Positions 25,746-36,317 of a DNA stretch of 64,000 bases are shown here, one piece after another. The position numbers and the translations under genes were made by a program. The notes beneath the pieces were generated by a model. It was not told the origin of the DNA and did no database searches. It was given only the letters and a program-made list of their open reading frames with translations. Location of the stretch: NCBI GenBank assembly GCA_914767715.1, contig OU612068.1, positions 10,170,001-10,234,000 of the forward strand. The letters run 5' to 3'. Within the stretch, counting starts at the first letter, position 1. Every line of letters starts with the position of its first letter. The DNA comes from Membranipora membranacea (taxonomy: Eukaryota > Bryozoa > Gymnolaemata > Cheilostomatida > Membraniporidae).

Positions 25746-26464
25746 AGGTAGTTGTCACAATAATCACCCATCATGATACGCCCATTTCCCTGAACATATT
25801 GCTGCTGCAATCGTACCTCCCACCTAATACTTTTCCCATCCCTACTCTACTGTTGTTGGAGTTGCGGCCCTGGTCTGGCAAATCTATCAATAAGTTCTAG
25901 TAATATTTTGTAACATCATCACAACTCAGGTTCACCATAAATAGTCTATATATGTGAGACTATGACTGGGTGGTTGATAGTGGACATTGGCAAAGTAAAG
26001 ACATGTAAGTCCCACTCCCAGGGGCCCATGTGACAGCCCTCTTTCTTCATCATCATGGCCATATTTGTACACTATCTTAGTTAGTAAACTATCCAATCCC
26101 CCATCTTTACTATCAAAGTGTCTACTCTCACAGGCAATATTTCAGTTCTTCCTGCAAGTTTGCTATGTGCTACATAAGACCTTATGCATGACAAATTACA
26201 TACAACATAAAAACTATTTTAGCTTGAAAATGAGAACTTAGAAACTTTGGCGGTATGTGACATCATTTTAATGAGCTCTATCGAATTATTTGAACGAAAT
26301 CCAAAATACTGTTTCTTAATTTTTGAACATATCAGGGCCAAAAACAAAAGAGATAAACTGTACTCATTGGGTATTGCCCAGGTCAGGGTCAGAGAAGACA
26401 GGAATTTTCTAAAAAGAAAAGTCATTTGTTTTATTTTATTAGGGAATATTGTATAGAGTTCTTA
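25746..26464. other. 5' flank of COPS6
   Basis: No feature beyond AT-rich DNA. A GGCGG box occurs near 26250, but no core promoter was assigned. Confidence 0.4.
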
Positions 26465-29400
26465 ATGGCAGCCAATATGGATATTGACAATCCAAAGAAA
26501 AGTGTGTTAGCACCTCCAGGAACAGTACCATCAGTCAATGTTGAAATGCACCCTTTGGTTCTCATGAACATTTCTGAGCATTGGACAAGGGCAAGAGCTC
26601 AATCTGGGAAGACTTTGCCAGGTGAGCACAACATTTATTGGAAATGAATTTTATTTCTGCCTGCAAGGTTTACTATTACATGTATTACATATACAAATGG
26701 AGTCTTATGACCTGCCAAACAACAGCAAGCCTCTACAACCCCTTCCTCATACATAGCATTGAAACTGTTCAATATTAATAACAAAATATAGTAGTTACTT
26801 GCTGACTAGACTGGAACTCACTCTCGCTTAAGCCATAAGTAATGGAGAAAAGAGTTTCCCAATTCACACCTATAGAGGCTGGTGCTGGAGTCTGAGTTTA
26901 CCGAGGTAAACACTGAGGTATTCACTTTCAGGCAAATGTCGGTCTATGTATTCCGACTAAGAAGCATCAGTGTACATGGTGCAGTAATTATGCAGGTCAG
27001 TAGCGTGAACACAATTATAAGGCCTAGCCTACAACAAAAAAAACCCTGTCTAGTTATCAGTTTTTTAAGGTACACATTCGAATTACGTAGATCGATAAGT
27101 ATTAACGTTATGTTACCACATGCAAACGGTAGTTCCTCCTAATGTTAATCAGCTATATCGGATTATCTTTTTGCAGTCTTTGGTGCAGTGATTGGCAAAC
27201 AGTCTGGCAGATCCATTGAAATGTTGAACTCATATGAATTAGTCACCAACGAGGTTGAAGGTGACGTCATAATAGACACAGCGTATTATGAGATGAAATC
27301 TGAACAATGTAAGTAACCTGCACAATATCAGCTCATTTTGCATCTGAAAATTCAGTGAAGTCATCACTCACAATATTACGTATAGAAGTGACTATGAAGC
27401 TCCAGCGCAAATTCCGTTTGATAACTTTGTTTTGGTAATTGTTTAATCATAGCCACTATTTGATTTTGAACTCTTACTCTTGTTTTGCAGTCAAACAGGT
27501 GTTTCCTGATTTTGATTTGTTGGGTTGGTATACAACAGGATCGTCAATGACCGAGGGAGATCTTCAGGTAGGCAAATCAATACTTTTGGCTTGAGGGTTA
27601 AGAACAGCTTATTGTGACTAGAAAACTGAATCAAGAAATTTACGCTCAGCACTCAATCATTTCCTTGTAAAATCTATGTACTGTGTGCTGCATTTTGTTC
27701 TGGTTCTGTTTTGTATTACTTACTAGTATAGCACTGCGAAATTTTGGACTTCACAGAAATATAACAATTGGTACCATCTACTATAAGTTACAATAAATAG
27801 GTGAAGCATTTGCGTATTATTTATTTCCTTACAATAGCTGTCAGCTATACAGGCTTAATAAGTAATTTCCTTATTTTACAGATACACAGACAGATATGTC
27901 AGATTAATGAGAGCCCTATTATAGTAAAGCTGGATCCATTTCAGCGACAGTCAGAGACAGTGCCTGTAAAGTGCTATGAGTCTGTAATAGACATAGTCGA
28001 GGGAAACGCTACTATGCTGCTAGTCGAATTAACATACTCACTAGTTACTGAGGTATATCATTTCTATCTCCGCCATCTTATTTCTACCTTACCCAGTCTC
28101 AAACTGTTAACCAAATGATATACATGTAGGCCTACCTCTTGAGTTTTGCCCTTACAATTTGAGCCACTACACTTTCTTAAGTTGTGCCTTGTTCATGTTT
28201 ACTTCAATTACTGCAAAACTCAACGTTTCTTGCCAAGATTCACACATGCAACTGCTACGTTATATATGCCCGATTTGATTGATGCTCACGGTCTCTCGTG
28301 TGGATCGGTGACTGACCATTGAATGCTTCAACAAATTCATTATTCATATATTTGTTGAGCAGTTTCTTTTCATTTAAACTTTATTGGCATAACTTTCATA
28401 CAGTAATTTGTTTTAAAAATCAATCATCAAATCTAGGGAAATGTGCTCAATGATTATGAAAAAAAGGGTAATGATAAAAAATCACATTTGTATGATATGT
28501 ACTTGATGTTTAGGAGCAAATTAAATGGTATATTATTAAACATAGATCCCATAATGTTATCAAAAAAGTCATATGGCATTGGGTGTTTCTCAAAATGAAA
28601 TTGTTTTATTTTGATCATATGTAATTTCACACATGTAATAACTTTCTGATGACTATTTGTAGGACGCGGAGAGGATAGGAGTTGATCATGTAGCCCGAAT
28701 TTCTAACATAGAATCATCAACTAATGATGGGGGTGCAGAGTCTGCTGTCACACAAAATCTCACAGCTCAACACAGTGCTATAAAAATGCTTGCAAACAGA
28801 CTACATGTCATCAAAGCTTATGTACAAGGTGAGTAGAAAGAAAATATCCTGACTGATAACAAGAATTGTGTACACTAGTCTGCCATCCTGTCAAACTAAA
28901 CGGAAAAAAATTAGTTCTGAGAGCCGCTTTTGTTACCGTGCACCTTCCAAATAGCTCATCGCCATGAAGGGCTGTAACATAAGTTTCTCTTATGTAACAA
29001 CGATCTAAACTCTTTGGGGGATCAGCAGATGCAGCACTGGGCACTCATTATGGAATTCCCTAAAATAACATTGTGAGATACTGTTCAATATGTCTCATTT
29101 TTATATTTTTACTTTTTCTTTCCATCCTATTTCTTTTCCCTTCCCTTTGACAGGAGTTGTCAAAGGAGAGCTACCCGCAAACAATGCCATTCTCAGAGAA
29201 GTGAACAGTATGTGTCACAGGCTTCCTATATTAAATACTGACACATTCAAAGAGGATTTCTACAATGTGAGTACACCTACACACAGACTTTATGGTCTTC
29301 ATTCCTTCGTTAGCTTCATCTCAGAACATTCATTGCGATATTATTTAAATATGTAATCGTTCAACAGAGGATGAGGGTTTACCATAGACTTAATAATAAA

Positions 29401-30608
29401 CCAAGACAGGACACTATATACAGCTGAAGTGAGGCAATTAATTGTTGGGCAACGTAACATCATTGGAAGGTGAAGAAGCAATGATGCTATCATTGATTTA
29501 CTGTCCATAATCCAGGTTTTTTGTTCATAACTCGATCAATTTTGATCGTATTTTGAACTTGAAAATTGCTTTACAATCAGCAGCATCTTGTTATTAACTT
29601 GATTTTATTTCTTCTTCGAACATTTTTTTTATCTAAAATTAGTATCAAACTGTTCAGGACAAGCTGCTTAATCTATTGTAACTTTCTAACTCAAAATCCA
29701 ATCAAAATTGATCGACTTATAGACAAACAACCTTTATTTTTGACAGTAAATCAATGATAGCATCATTGTATCTACACCTTCCCATGTCGTTACGTCGCCC
29801 ACAATTAAATGCCTCAATGCTAATGCTCCATATAGTGTCCTGACTAGGTTTATTATTAAGTCTATGGGGTTTACCAATATTCGGTCACTTATGCGCTTAT
29901 AATAATTTATATATCAAATTTTGTTGTAGCAATGTAATGATGTTGAGCTGATGGCATATCTAGGTGTCATAACACAGGGCTGTCAGGCAATGAATCAGGT
30001 AAATTTCGTAGACTATTATCCCATTGGCATGACCATGAATAAAATGATTAAACAACTCCTTTTTGACTGTGCCCACAACTATAATGCGTAACTGTTTCTG
30101 AGATGAACAGTAAATCAGGATTGTTGTGTCTGAGGAAGAAAACTTAGCACAACAACATTGGCAGTTCCACTTATACACCAGCAGGAGAAGTGTTTGTCAT
30201 AACGTCCCTGCTCCAAACTTGCTTCTGTAACCAATGAACTCTCCGAGGAAGAGGGAGTTCATTGCTGTAACCAATTCCATTACAATAAATTAGAAGTCGT
30301 CTGATCATACAATATGGATAGATAACCCCTAATAACGCAAACTTCACATGCTTGAGATAAGAGCGAGGAATTTTCCCAAATGCCCTACTATTAATTCATG
30401 AAAGTCTCCTGCAGGTCTTAGTTTCCTGCTCGTGCAGGTGCTCTAACAACACATTTCCACATATTGGCCCCAAGATGTTTCCTTTCAATCGTGTTATGTA
30501 ATGTCTTATTTTGATATAATCTTGTTTTAGTTTGTTGCGAAGTTCAATGTGCTACATGATAGAATCGGACCTGGAGGAGCTCGCAGAGTCAGAGGTTTAT
30601 TTTCCTGA
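26465..30608 (+). CDS. COPS6: COP9 signalosome subunit 6
   Basis: Eight exons: 26465-26621, 27177-27308, 27491-27567, 27882-28052, 28663-28828, 29154-29266, 29930-29998, 30531-30608, summing to 963 bases or 320 residues (human about 327). All borders are GT-AG and in phase. The MPN domain opens with VEMHPLVLMNISEHWTRARA, continues with VFGAVIGKQSGRSIE, and has FDLLGWYTTGSSMTEGD where an active deneddylase would carry HxH; that metal site is absent, as expected for the inactive CSN6. The C-terminal part holds AERIGVDHVARI and ends GARRVRGLFS, the conserved CSN6 tail. CSN6 pairs with CSN5 in the complex that removes NEDD8 from cullins. Introns 6 and 7 carry transposon-derived palindromes. Confidence 0.97.
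29383..29866. mobile_element. Fold-back DNA element in COPS6 intron 6
   Basis: Termini CATAGACTTAATAATAAACC and its inverse bound a 484-bp element with long imperfect inverted arms. It is flanked by GGGTTTAC at 29375-29382 and again at 29867-29874 (8 bp, or 9 counting the adjacent C). Inner arm words include CAATGATGCTATCATTGATT. A target duplication of 8-9 bp with no coding region suggests a hAT- or Mutator-type non-autonomous element. Confidence 0.9.
30233..30263. repeat. 31-bp micro-hairpin with near 9-bp flanking repeat
   Basis: AATGAACTC and GAGTTCATT form the stem around a CCGAGGAAGAGG-like loop. Flanks are TCTGTAACC (30224-30232) and GCTGTAACC (30264-30272), differing at one base. Lies in COPS6 intron 7. 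A similar stem occurs inside the transposon at 38391-38415. Confidence 0.7.
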
Positions 30609-30830
30609 TCTTATAATGCCTATCACACTGTGTAGATTTGGTATATAACTTTAACTTTTAGGCTTAGAAATGTCAAGGAGATTTAGAGAGCAAGCCTGGC
30701 AGTCATGGTTACTATATTTTTGTATATATTTGTGTTAATGAACTCTCAGCGCCTAACTATGCTTTTCGACAGCTGGCTTTTGTAATATTGATTCCAAAAC
30801 AGTTAGCTAAATAGAGCTTTTTTCGATGTA

Positions 30831-30836
30831 AATAAA
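30831..30836 (+). terminator. Poly(A) signal of COPS6
   Basis: AATAAA is found 222 bases past the COPS6 stop. Confidence 0.6.
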
Positions 30837-31448
30837 AATCAACATCATACACCCTAACTTTGGTTTTTTGATCTTAGCTGTATGGGCACAAACAAGATTT
30901 CTGCCCTACATTTTTTGGAAGTGATGAAATGTCTTAAGAATTGTTACATCAATGATATGCCAGGCCCGTAGTTCTTGGGGAGCTAAATACAGTGGCTTAA
31001 AATCACAATAAATGGATAATCCGTGTCAGAATCGGCTCCTCTGGGATTTCAATTTGCTAATTATATGCTTGGAGCAGCTTACGGCACCTCACCTGGTGAT
31101 GCTTTGGACTTGCCTATATATCTTTTCTAAACTAAGGCCCTGTATACCTAGCCTGACTATATTAACGATTAACGACTGTCTCAAGTTTTGGACGCCAACT
31201 GATAATTCTCTTCTCTATTTACATTGGATGCACTGATTTGTCATTGGCATATTAGAAAAAAGAATATTGTGAGATTTGTTGCAATTACAGCAACATTCAA
31301 ATATATTCATGCAGAAAGCGATTGACCAGTGATAAGCACTGTGTGTTACTACATTTATTGTATTTACTCTTAATTTCATATAACAGCTATTATTCTGCCA
31401 CTGCAATAATGAGGGATTTCCTTTCACAAATAAATATGCCCTGATATC
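30837..31448. other. Intergenic stretch, nothing recognised
   Basis: No gene or repeat supported between COPS6 and the transposon cluster. Confidence 0.5.
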
Positions 31449-32405
31449 AAAAAGTATGGAAATCAGGTGCGACATGCTAAATGCCAAATGCTAAAGGCAC
31501 GAAAATGCGAAATGCCAAATTGCTCAGAGGGGACACAACTTCTTAATTCAGATGTCAAAAATGATTATCCTACTATGCTATCATTTTATCATACAAAATT
31601 GCAAAGCGCTATTTGTCATTCATCTATTCAAATGCAGGCAACTATCATGGGTTGGTGGAAAGGGTTTACCCCAATGTGTCATACTCCTACCATAGTTGAA
31701 GCTTAAAAGTTGGAAATAAATCTTTCATATTTCTGACAAGCTGTTAATGCCACAATTGACCAGACTCACACATGTCAATAATGATGCCGTACTGCACAGT
31801 TTGCATTGTCATTATACTCCCTTTAACGTTCATAATTCTTCAGTAATTAACTTGAACCAGTAAGGTACTCCTTGCTTCAACAACCTACAGAAGGCATGCT
31901 GAATGACCTTGTTACCCAGTTGACGTGGTTGTGGTAGAGTATTGCCTGTTGGCACAATGCAGCCATATTTTTAGCAGAGAAGGCATATAATTTGTTAGTC
32001 CTATCTAGGGAGTATGATAAGCCCATGCGTCTGTCATAAACCCAACACATGTAATATGATTCGAGTCTGAGGTAGAGCTCGACGTTGCCCCGAGACTTTG
32101 CTAAATTCTATCAGACTGCGATTAACTCGAGGCTGATGTGTGTTTACAGACGAAGATGAGCATACAGAAATTGGACAAATATTTCAAAATAAAAACCTAT
32201 TGTAAGGATTTTAAATTCCGATAATAAAATGATGCAGTATGAATACATATAGCATTTGATCGCAATGGGGTAACTGTGTAGTCCAAATCATTATGCAGAT
32301 ACTTATACTTTATATCCCTCGTAAACTGCAAAAAGAGATGCAAACACTTATTGCAATAAGAATTTCAACTACATGGTCATTACATTCATATAATATGTGG
32401 ACCAT

Positions 32406-32529
32406 TAGTCTAAGTGCTCAGACTCCAAGGCGCAGGGAGTTACTTGCGCAAGCTATCAAACTCCGGGAGAGGAGTTTGATAGCTTGCGCAAGTAACTCCC
32501 TGCGCCTTGGAGTCTGAGCACTTAGACTA
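32406..32529. mobile_element. Perfect 124-bp palindromic element, 9-bp TSD
   Basis: Two 59-bp arms are exact inverses around a 6-base loop. The ends are TAGTCTAAGTGC and GCACTTAGACTA. GTGGACCAT precedes (32397-32405) and follows (32530-32538). The sister transposon copy has a single GTGCACCAC at 37049-37057 and no palindrome, so this is an insertion with target duplication. A second copy lies at 57001-57137. Confidence 0.97.
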
Positions 32530-32653
32530 GTGGACCATATGCATTTACAGCAATTCGAATATATACCTTGCATAGGATCATTTTCCTAGTGTGGATGTAG
32601 TCTCATTTATATAACTGGTGTAATAACTCCTGATATTGTAATGTGATACATAC

Positions 32654-32682
32654 CAGAGACTATAGATTATCTATAGTCTCTG
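32654..32682. repeat. 29-bp micro-hairpin with empty-site support
   Basis: CAGAGACTATAGAT and ATCTATAGTCTCTG surround a single base. TACATAC flanks both sides. At the same place in the sister copy (about 37196-37206) a single TATATAC runs straight into CTTTGTATC, so the hairpin was inserted here. Confidence 0.85.
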
Positions 32683-33135
32683 TACATACTTTGTATCTTC
32701 CCTCATGAGGTGGTGTATAGAGACTTGACATCTTGATCTGTTAACCCACTATCATGTGATAAATTAGTATCATCCACTACTTGGGTGGTATATAAATATT
32801 GGTGATCCTAATCTGCTATCTGCCATCACTTGATAACTTAGTATCATCCACTACTGAGATGGTATATAGATTGTTTGATGCTGATCAGCCGTCTGATAAT
32901 TTGCTAGATGAGATTCCTTGGGACCCTCCACTTATTATTAAGGGTTTGTTTACATCAAATTCAAAGTAACGATTGTTTTGAGCCATAGTTTTGCGACATG
33001 TACAATAAAATATACCAGGGCCCAAGGCAACATAGCCACTGTCATTATTAGGAAACGACCACCTAAAACAGCAAGTCTTCTATGTCAGGTTTCCTCTCTG
33101 GTCTCCGACTAGTCAGGCTCCCTACTAACACTAAG

Positions 33136-34694
33136 ATTGAGATGCCGGAAATTCCAGCATCGGAAAATCCCCCAGTCTATGTTCTTGATAAGCGGGATGT
33201 TTACAAAATACTACAGGCCAAGCTGGGTGACAAGAAACAATGCAGACATGCTCTCAACACCAATAGCACATATAATACAATCAATACTCAACTCAGGCAA
33301 ATTTCCCTCCATCTGGAAAAAAGCTGAGATCAAGCCGCTACCAAAAACATCGGATCCTAAAACTTGCAAGGACTATCGACCAATTTCGCTCTTATACCAT
33401 CTTAGAAAAATCACAGAGTTGTTCATCAAGAAAGAACTAGCCAAATTCACACCTTGTGATATGCATCAATATGCATACATAAATGGAGTGGGTACAACTG
33501 ATGCTCTAGTACAACTGACGACAACTGCTTCTCAAGCTCTTGACAAGAAATCCACATATGGGGTCCAATGCCTTCTCATTGACTTTAGCAAGGCATTTGA
33601 CCTAATGAAACCAGACACGCTGACCAACAAACTTCTAGCCATGGCTGTACCATCGCCTCTAGTACGTCTTATAGCAGACTTTCTCTCAAAACGACAACAA
33701 TGCGTGAAATTCCAGGACTCTCAGTCTAGTCTCAAATCATCGATAATTGGCGTCCCACAGGGCACAATCCTAGGGCCAGCATAATCTACGATGTAGTGCC
33801 AAAATCAAAAGGGACAACAGTTGACAATGTGGACGAAACAGAGACATAACCATTGTTGACAACAACATGCAAACAGCCTCTGATAACGCATTACAGTGGT
33901 GTGACAACTCCAACCAAAAGATCAATGCAGCCAAAACACAGTATATGATGTTGACACTTCAACTCAACACCACCATATCACCGCCTATTACCATCAAGGG
34001 TGAGCCTATTTCCCAAACCAAATCAGCAAAATTACTGGGTGTGACGATTGACGACCACCTCACTTTTACGTCTCATACCAGATCTGTGATAAATAAGGCT
34101 AGATCAGCTGTACACGGGCTGCTTATGCTCAAGCGCCACGGTGTACATACACAATCGCTAGTCAAGTTCTATCAGGCTAGGATAATGCCTATTCTCACAT
34201 ATGCTGCGCCTGCGTGGTACTGTTACCTACCACAGTATGGGAAAGACCTCATTGAAAGGCATCAAAGTTTGTGTTTGAGACTTATTTTCCCAGAGATAGC
34301 TTCCTACACCACGCGTCTCGACAAATCTAAGATCCGAAGAATAAATGACGTGTTGAGCAACTTATGTAGGGGCTATGTTTCTAAAGTACTGTCTAACGAG
34401 AACCACAGGCTACACCACCACATCCCACAAAAGCAATCTATCAACAGGCCTAGTGCCAGGTTATCAGACAAGCCCGTTTTAAACAGTAGAACACCTCTCC
34501 TAAGCAAATCACTATTTTATAGCTACATGTAAATGCGATGAATTTTAGTTTTGTTTTTGGAAAACTTGACCAGACTTTTTTAAACCTATTTCTTGCAATC
34601 ACTACTATTAGTAAACTTTTAATTTCGATGTACGCATGTTCTCATTGGCCTTAAGCACTGAACAGCTAATAAAGTGTATAAAAAAAAGAAAAAG
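33136..34694 (+). mobile_element. 5'-truncated, internally deleted LINE in copy 1
   Basis: Reverse-transcriptase blocks KDYRPISLLYHLRKI, LLIDFSKAFDLM and SSIIGVPQGTILGPA run from about 33300 to 33784. The next intact part (33867-34532) begins with the post-catalytic region and includes KLLGVTIDDHLTFTSH, then ends in a stop at 34530-34532 followed by a short 3' tail with an A-rich end. The segment carrying the catalytic F/YADD is missing, and a frame change occurs near 33200-33300, so it is dead. Comparison with copy 2, where CACTAAG passes directly into CTTTCTTCCC (about 37640), gives the insertion borders. Jockey/CR1-group LINE by motif style. Confidence 0.9.
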
Positions 34695-35833
34695 GTTTCT
34701 TCCAGTTTTCCGTGGGATACGAAGTGGATCAGATCAGGCCAGGTCAGATAAGATGCAAATGTTAGGCAATAGGCCGTCTAGGCCAGGTCAGTTCAGGCGT
34801 GGTCAGATGTAGATAAATCAAAATACCCACGTCATTGGCACATACTAGCATCATAATGGGATATCAGGAACCACATCCCCTCCAGGGACACATTGTTGAA
34901 ATAGCAGGCTGGGTTTTGGGGTGTTACAAAAGAGAGAGTAGAGCATCATTATTACAGCTCAGTTGAGATCAGGGTGTGAAGTTTCATACCTATCTACAGC
35001 TTTTAAACCATTCCCCTTGTTCAAACTTACACTAAGAGCAATGAACTGAAGGATCGTTCCTTGCTAAGAAGCTAGTTTCTTTTTTCTAGACTCTGATAGT
35101 ATGCTGGAGTGGTATGTTTTTGAAAGCCAAGTTTTAAATAATAAAGTTAGAGTTCATAGTATAGAACATTCTGTGTACTTTGGTAGGTAAAAATCAAGTG
35201 CAGACATCCTGCTCACTTTGGTAGGTAAAAATTAAGTGCAGACATCCTGCTCTCGCATCTTACGGCTTGTTCGTGTATAAAAATCCAAATCTCGCTGCAT
35301 ACTTAATATTTTTGTGACAAAATAAACCAACCAACCCACCAATAATACTATGCATGTATGGACATGTACAATGGGCGTTGATTACATATGTCCTGCCTGT
35401 TGGAGTACCATAGTGTTATAAGGAAATTAGCGTGTTACTAGATAGCTGTGGGGGTGTTCTATTCTAGTGCCGATGGGCTCTTCATGTATTGTATTGTATG
35501 TCACGTTGTGTTCTAAGATCTTATAGTTAGTGTGGAAGAGTGCTTGAGAGTTGGATCGTAAGGTGGTGAGATGGAAATAAGGGAAAGAGCGAGCTGTTGT
35601 TTATGCTTCTATTCTTCTCTATTCCACGAACTCAACTGACAGTTAACATGATGTGGCAAAAATACACTAATGACGAATCATCTATTAATTAGAAATGCTA
35701 GGTGCCTGATCTTGATTGAAAGGGAATGGTTTCCTGTCAATATCTCATCAAGACCAGTATAAAACTTAAATGTGGTTACATTAATGAAACAAAAAATGCC
35801 ACTTTCTAAATTCAACAGTAGCACCAAGCGATG

Positions 35834-35868
35834 TAGCCTGTCTTGACAAGCTTTGTCAAGATAGGCTA
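35834..35868. mobile_element. 35-bp palindromic insertion, 9-bp TSD
   Basis: TAGCCTGTCTTGACAA on the left is answered by TTGTCAAGATAGGCTA on the right, with one mismatch in the stem. CAAGCGATG is found at 35825-35833 and 35869-35877. Its ends match those of the 396-bp element at 39003-39398. Confidence 0.92.
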
Positions 35869-36170
35869 CAAGCGATGTTGAGTATGATATGAAAGGAAAC
35901 AACTATTGGAATGGCGGCTGTCATAAACTGAGTGAGTCAATATAGTAGGCCAAGTAACATATTATGTAGTTTATTCAAGTTGTGTCACTGTGTCCTGAGG
36001 GAGGGCAATCTCAACTCCAAAACAGTGCAACACCATTTGAACCAAGGATTTGTATCCCCTCTGACCAATTTAGCAATTTGCATTTAGCATTTTTGTGCCT
36101 TTAGCATTTGGCATTTAGCATGTCGTTCCTGATTTCCATAAAAAAGGAAACATCATAGAATTTACATATT

Positions 36171-36248
36171 TAGCCTGGGAAGGCTGTCGTGTCGGGGGGG
36201 GGGGGGGGGGGGGATGGGTGGGGACGACACTACAGCCTGCCCAGGCTA
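36171..36248. repeat. Fold-back with a 20-G loop
   Basis: TAGCCTGGGAAGGCTGTCGT and the inverse of ACGACACTACAGCCTGCCCAGGCTA pair with few mismatches. The loop is mainly 20 consecutive G (36194-36213). It sits between the two large transposon copies. No target duplication is visible. Confidence 0.85.
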
Positions 36249-36317
36249 GCCCTGGACATCTGCTAGCATAACAATAGTAGAGGTTGTGTTCTCCCTGTAA
36301 TGTGCAGATTTGTATGC

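Larger units (their letters stand above)
31455..36140. mobile_element. Large TIR element, copy 1 (with nested inserts)
   Basis: The left end TATGGAAATCAGGTGCGACA and the inverted right end TATGGAAATCAGGAACGACA start terminal inverted repeats of about 75-100 bp, full of ATGCTAAATGCCA words. AAAAAG flanks both sides (31449-31454 and 36141-36146). The interior matches the copy at 36318-38997 in the same order but is longer because of a LINE (33136-34694), a 124-bp palindrome and at least two micro-hairpins. Without these it would be near 2.8 kb. It has no protein of its own, so it is non-autonomous. The superfamily is not assigned. Confidence 0.85.

Noticed and set aside
27491-27567. COPS6 considered as an active JAMM peptidase
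   Set aside because: The HxH metal motif is replaced by YTTG, as expected for the inactive CSN6 subunit.
32293-32517. Frames containing [15 protein letters not shown] at 32293-32517 and 56939-57133
   Set aside because: Both are read-through of the same palindromic element, not proteins.
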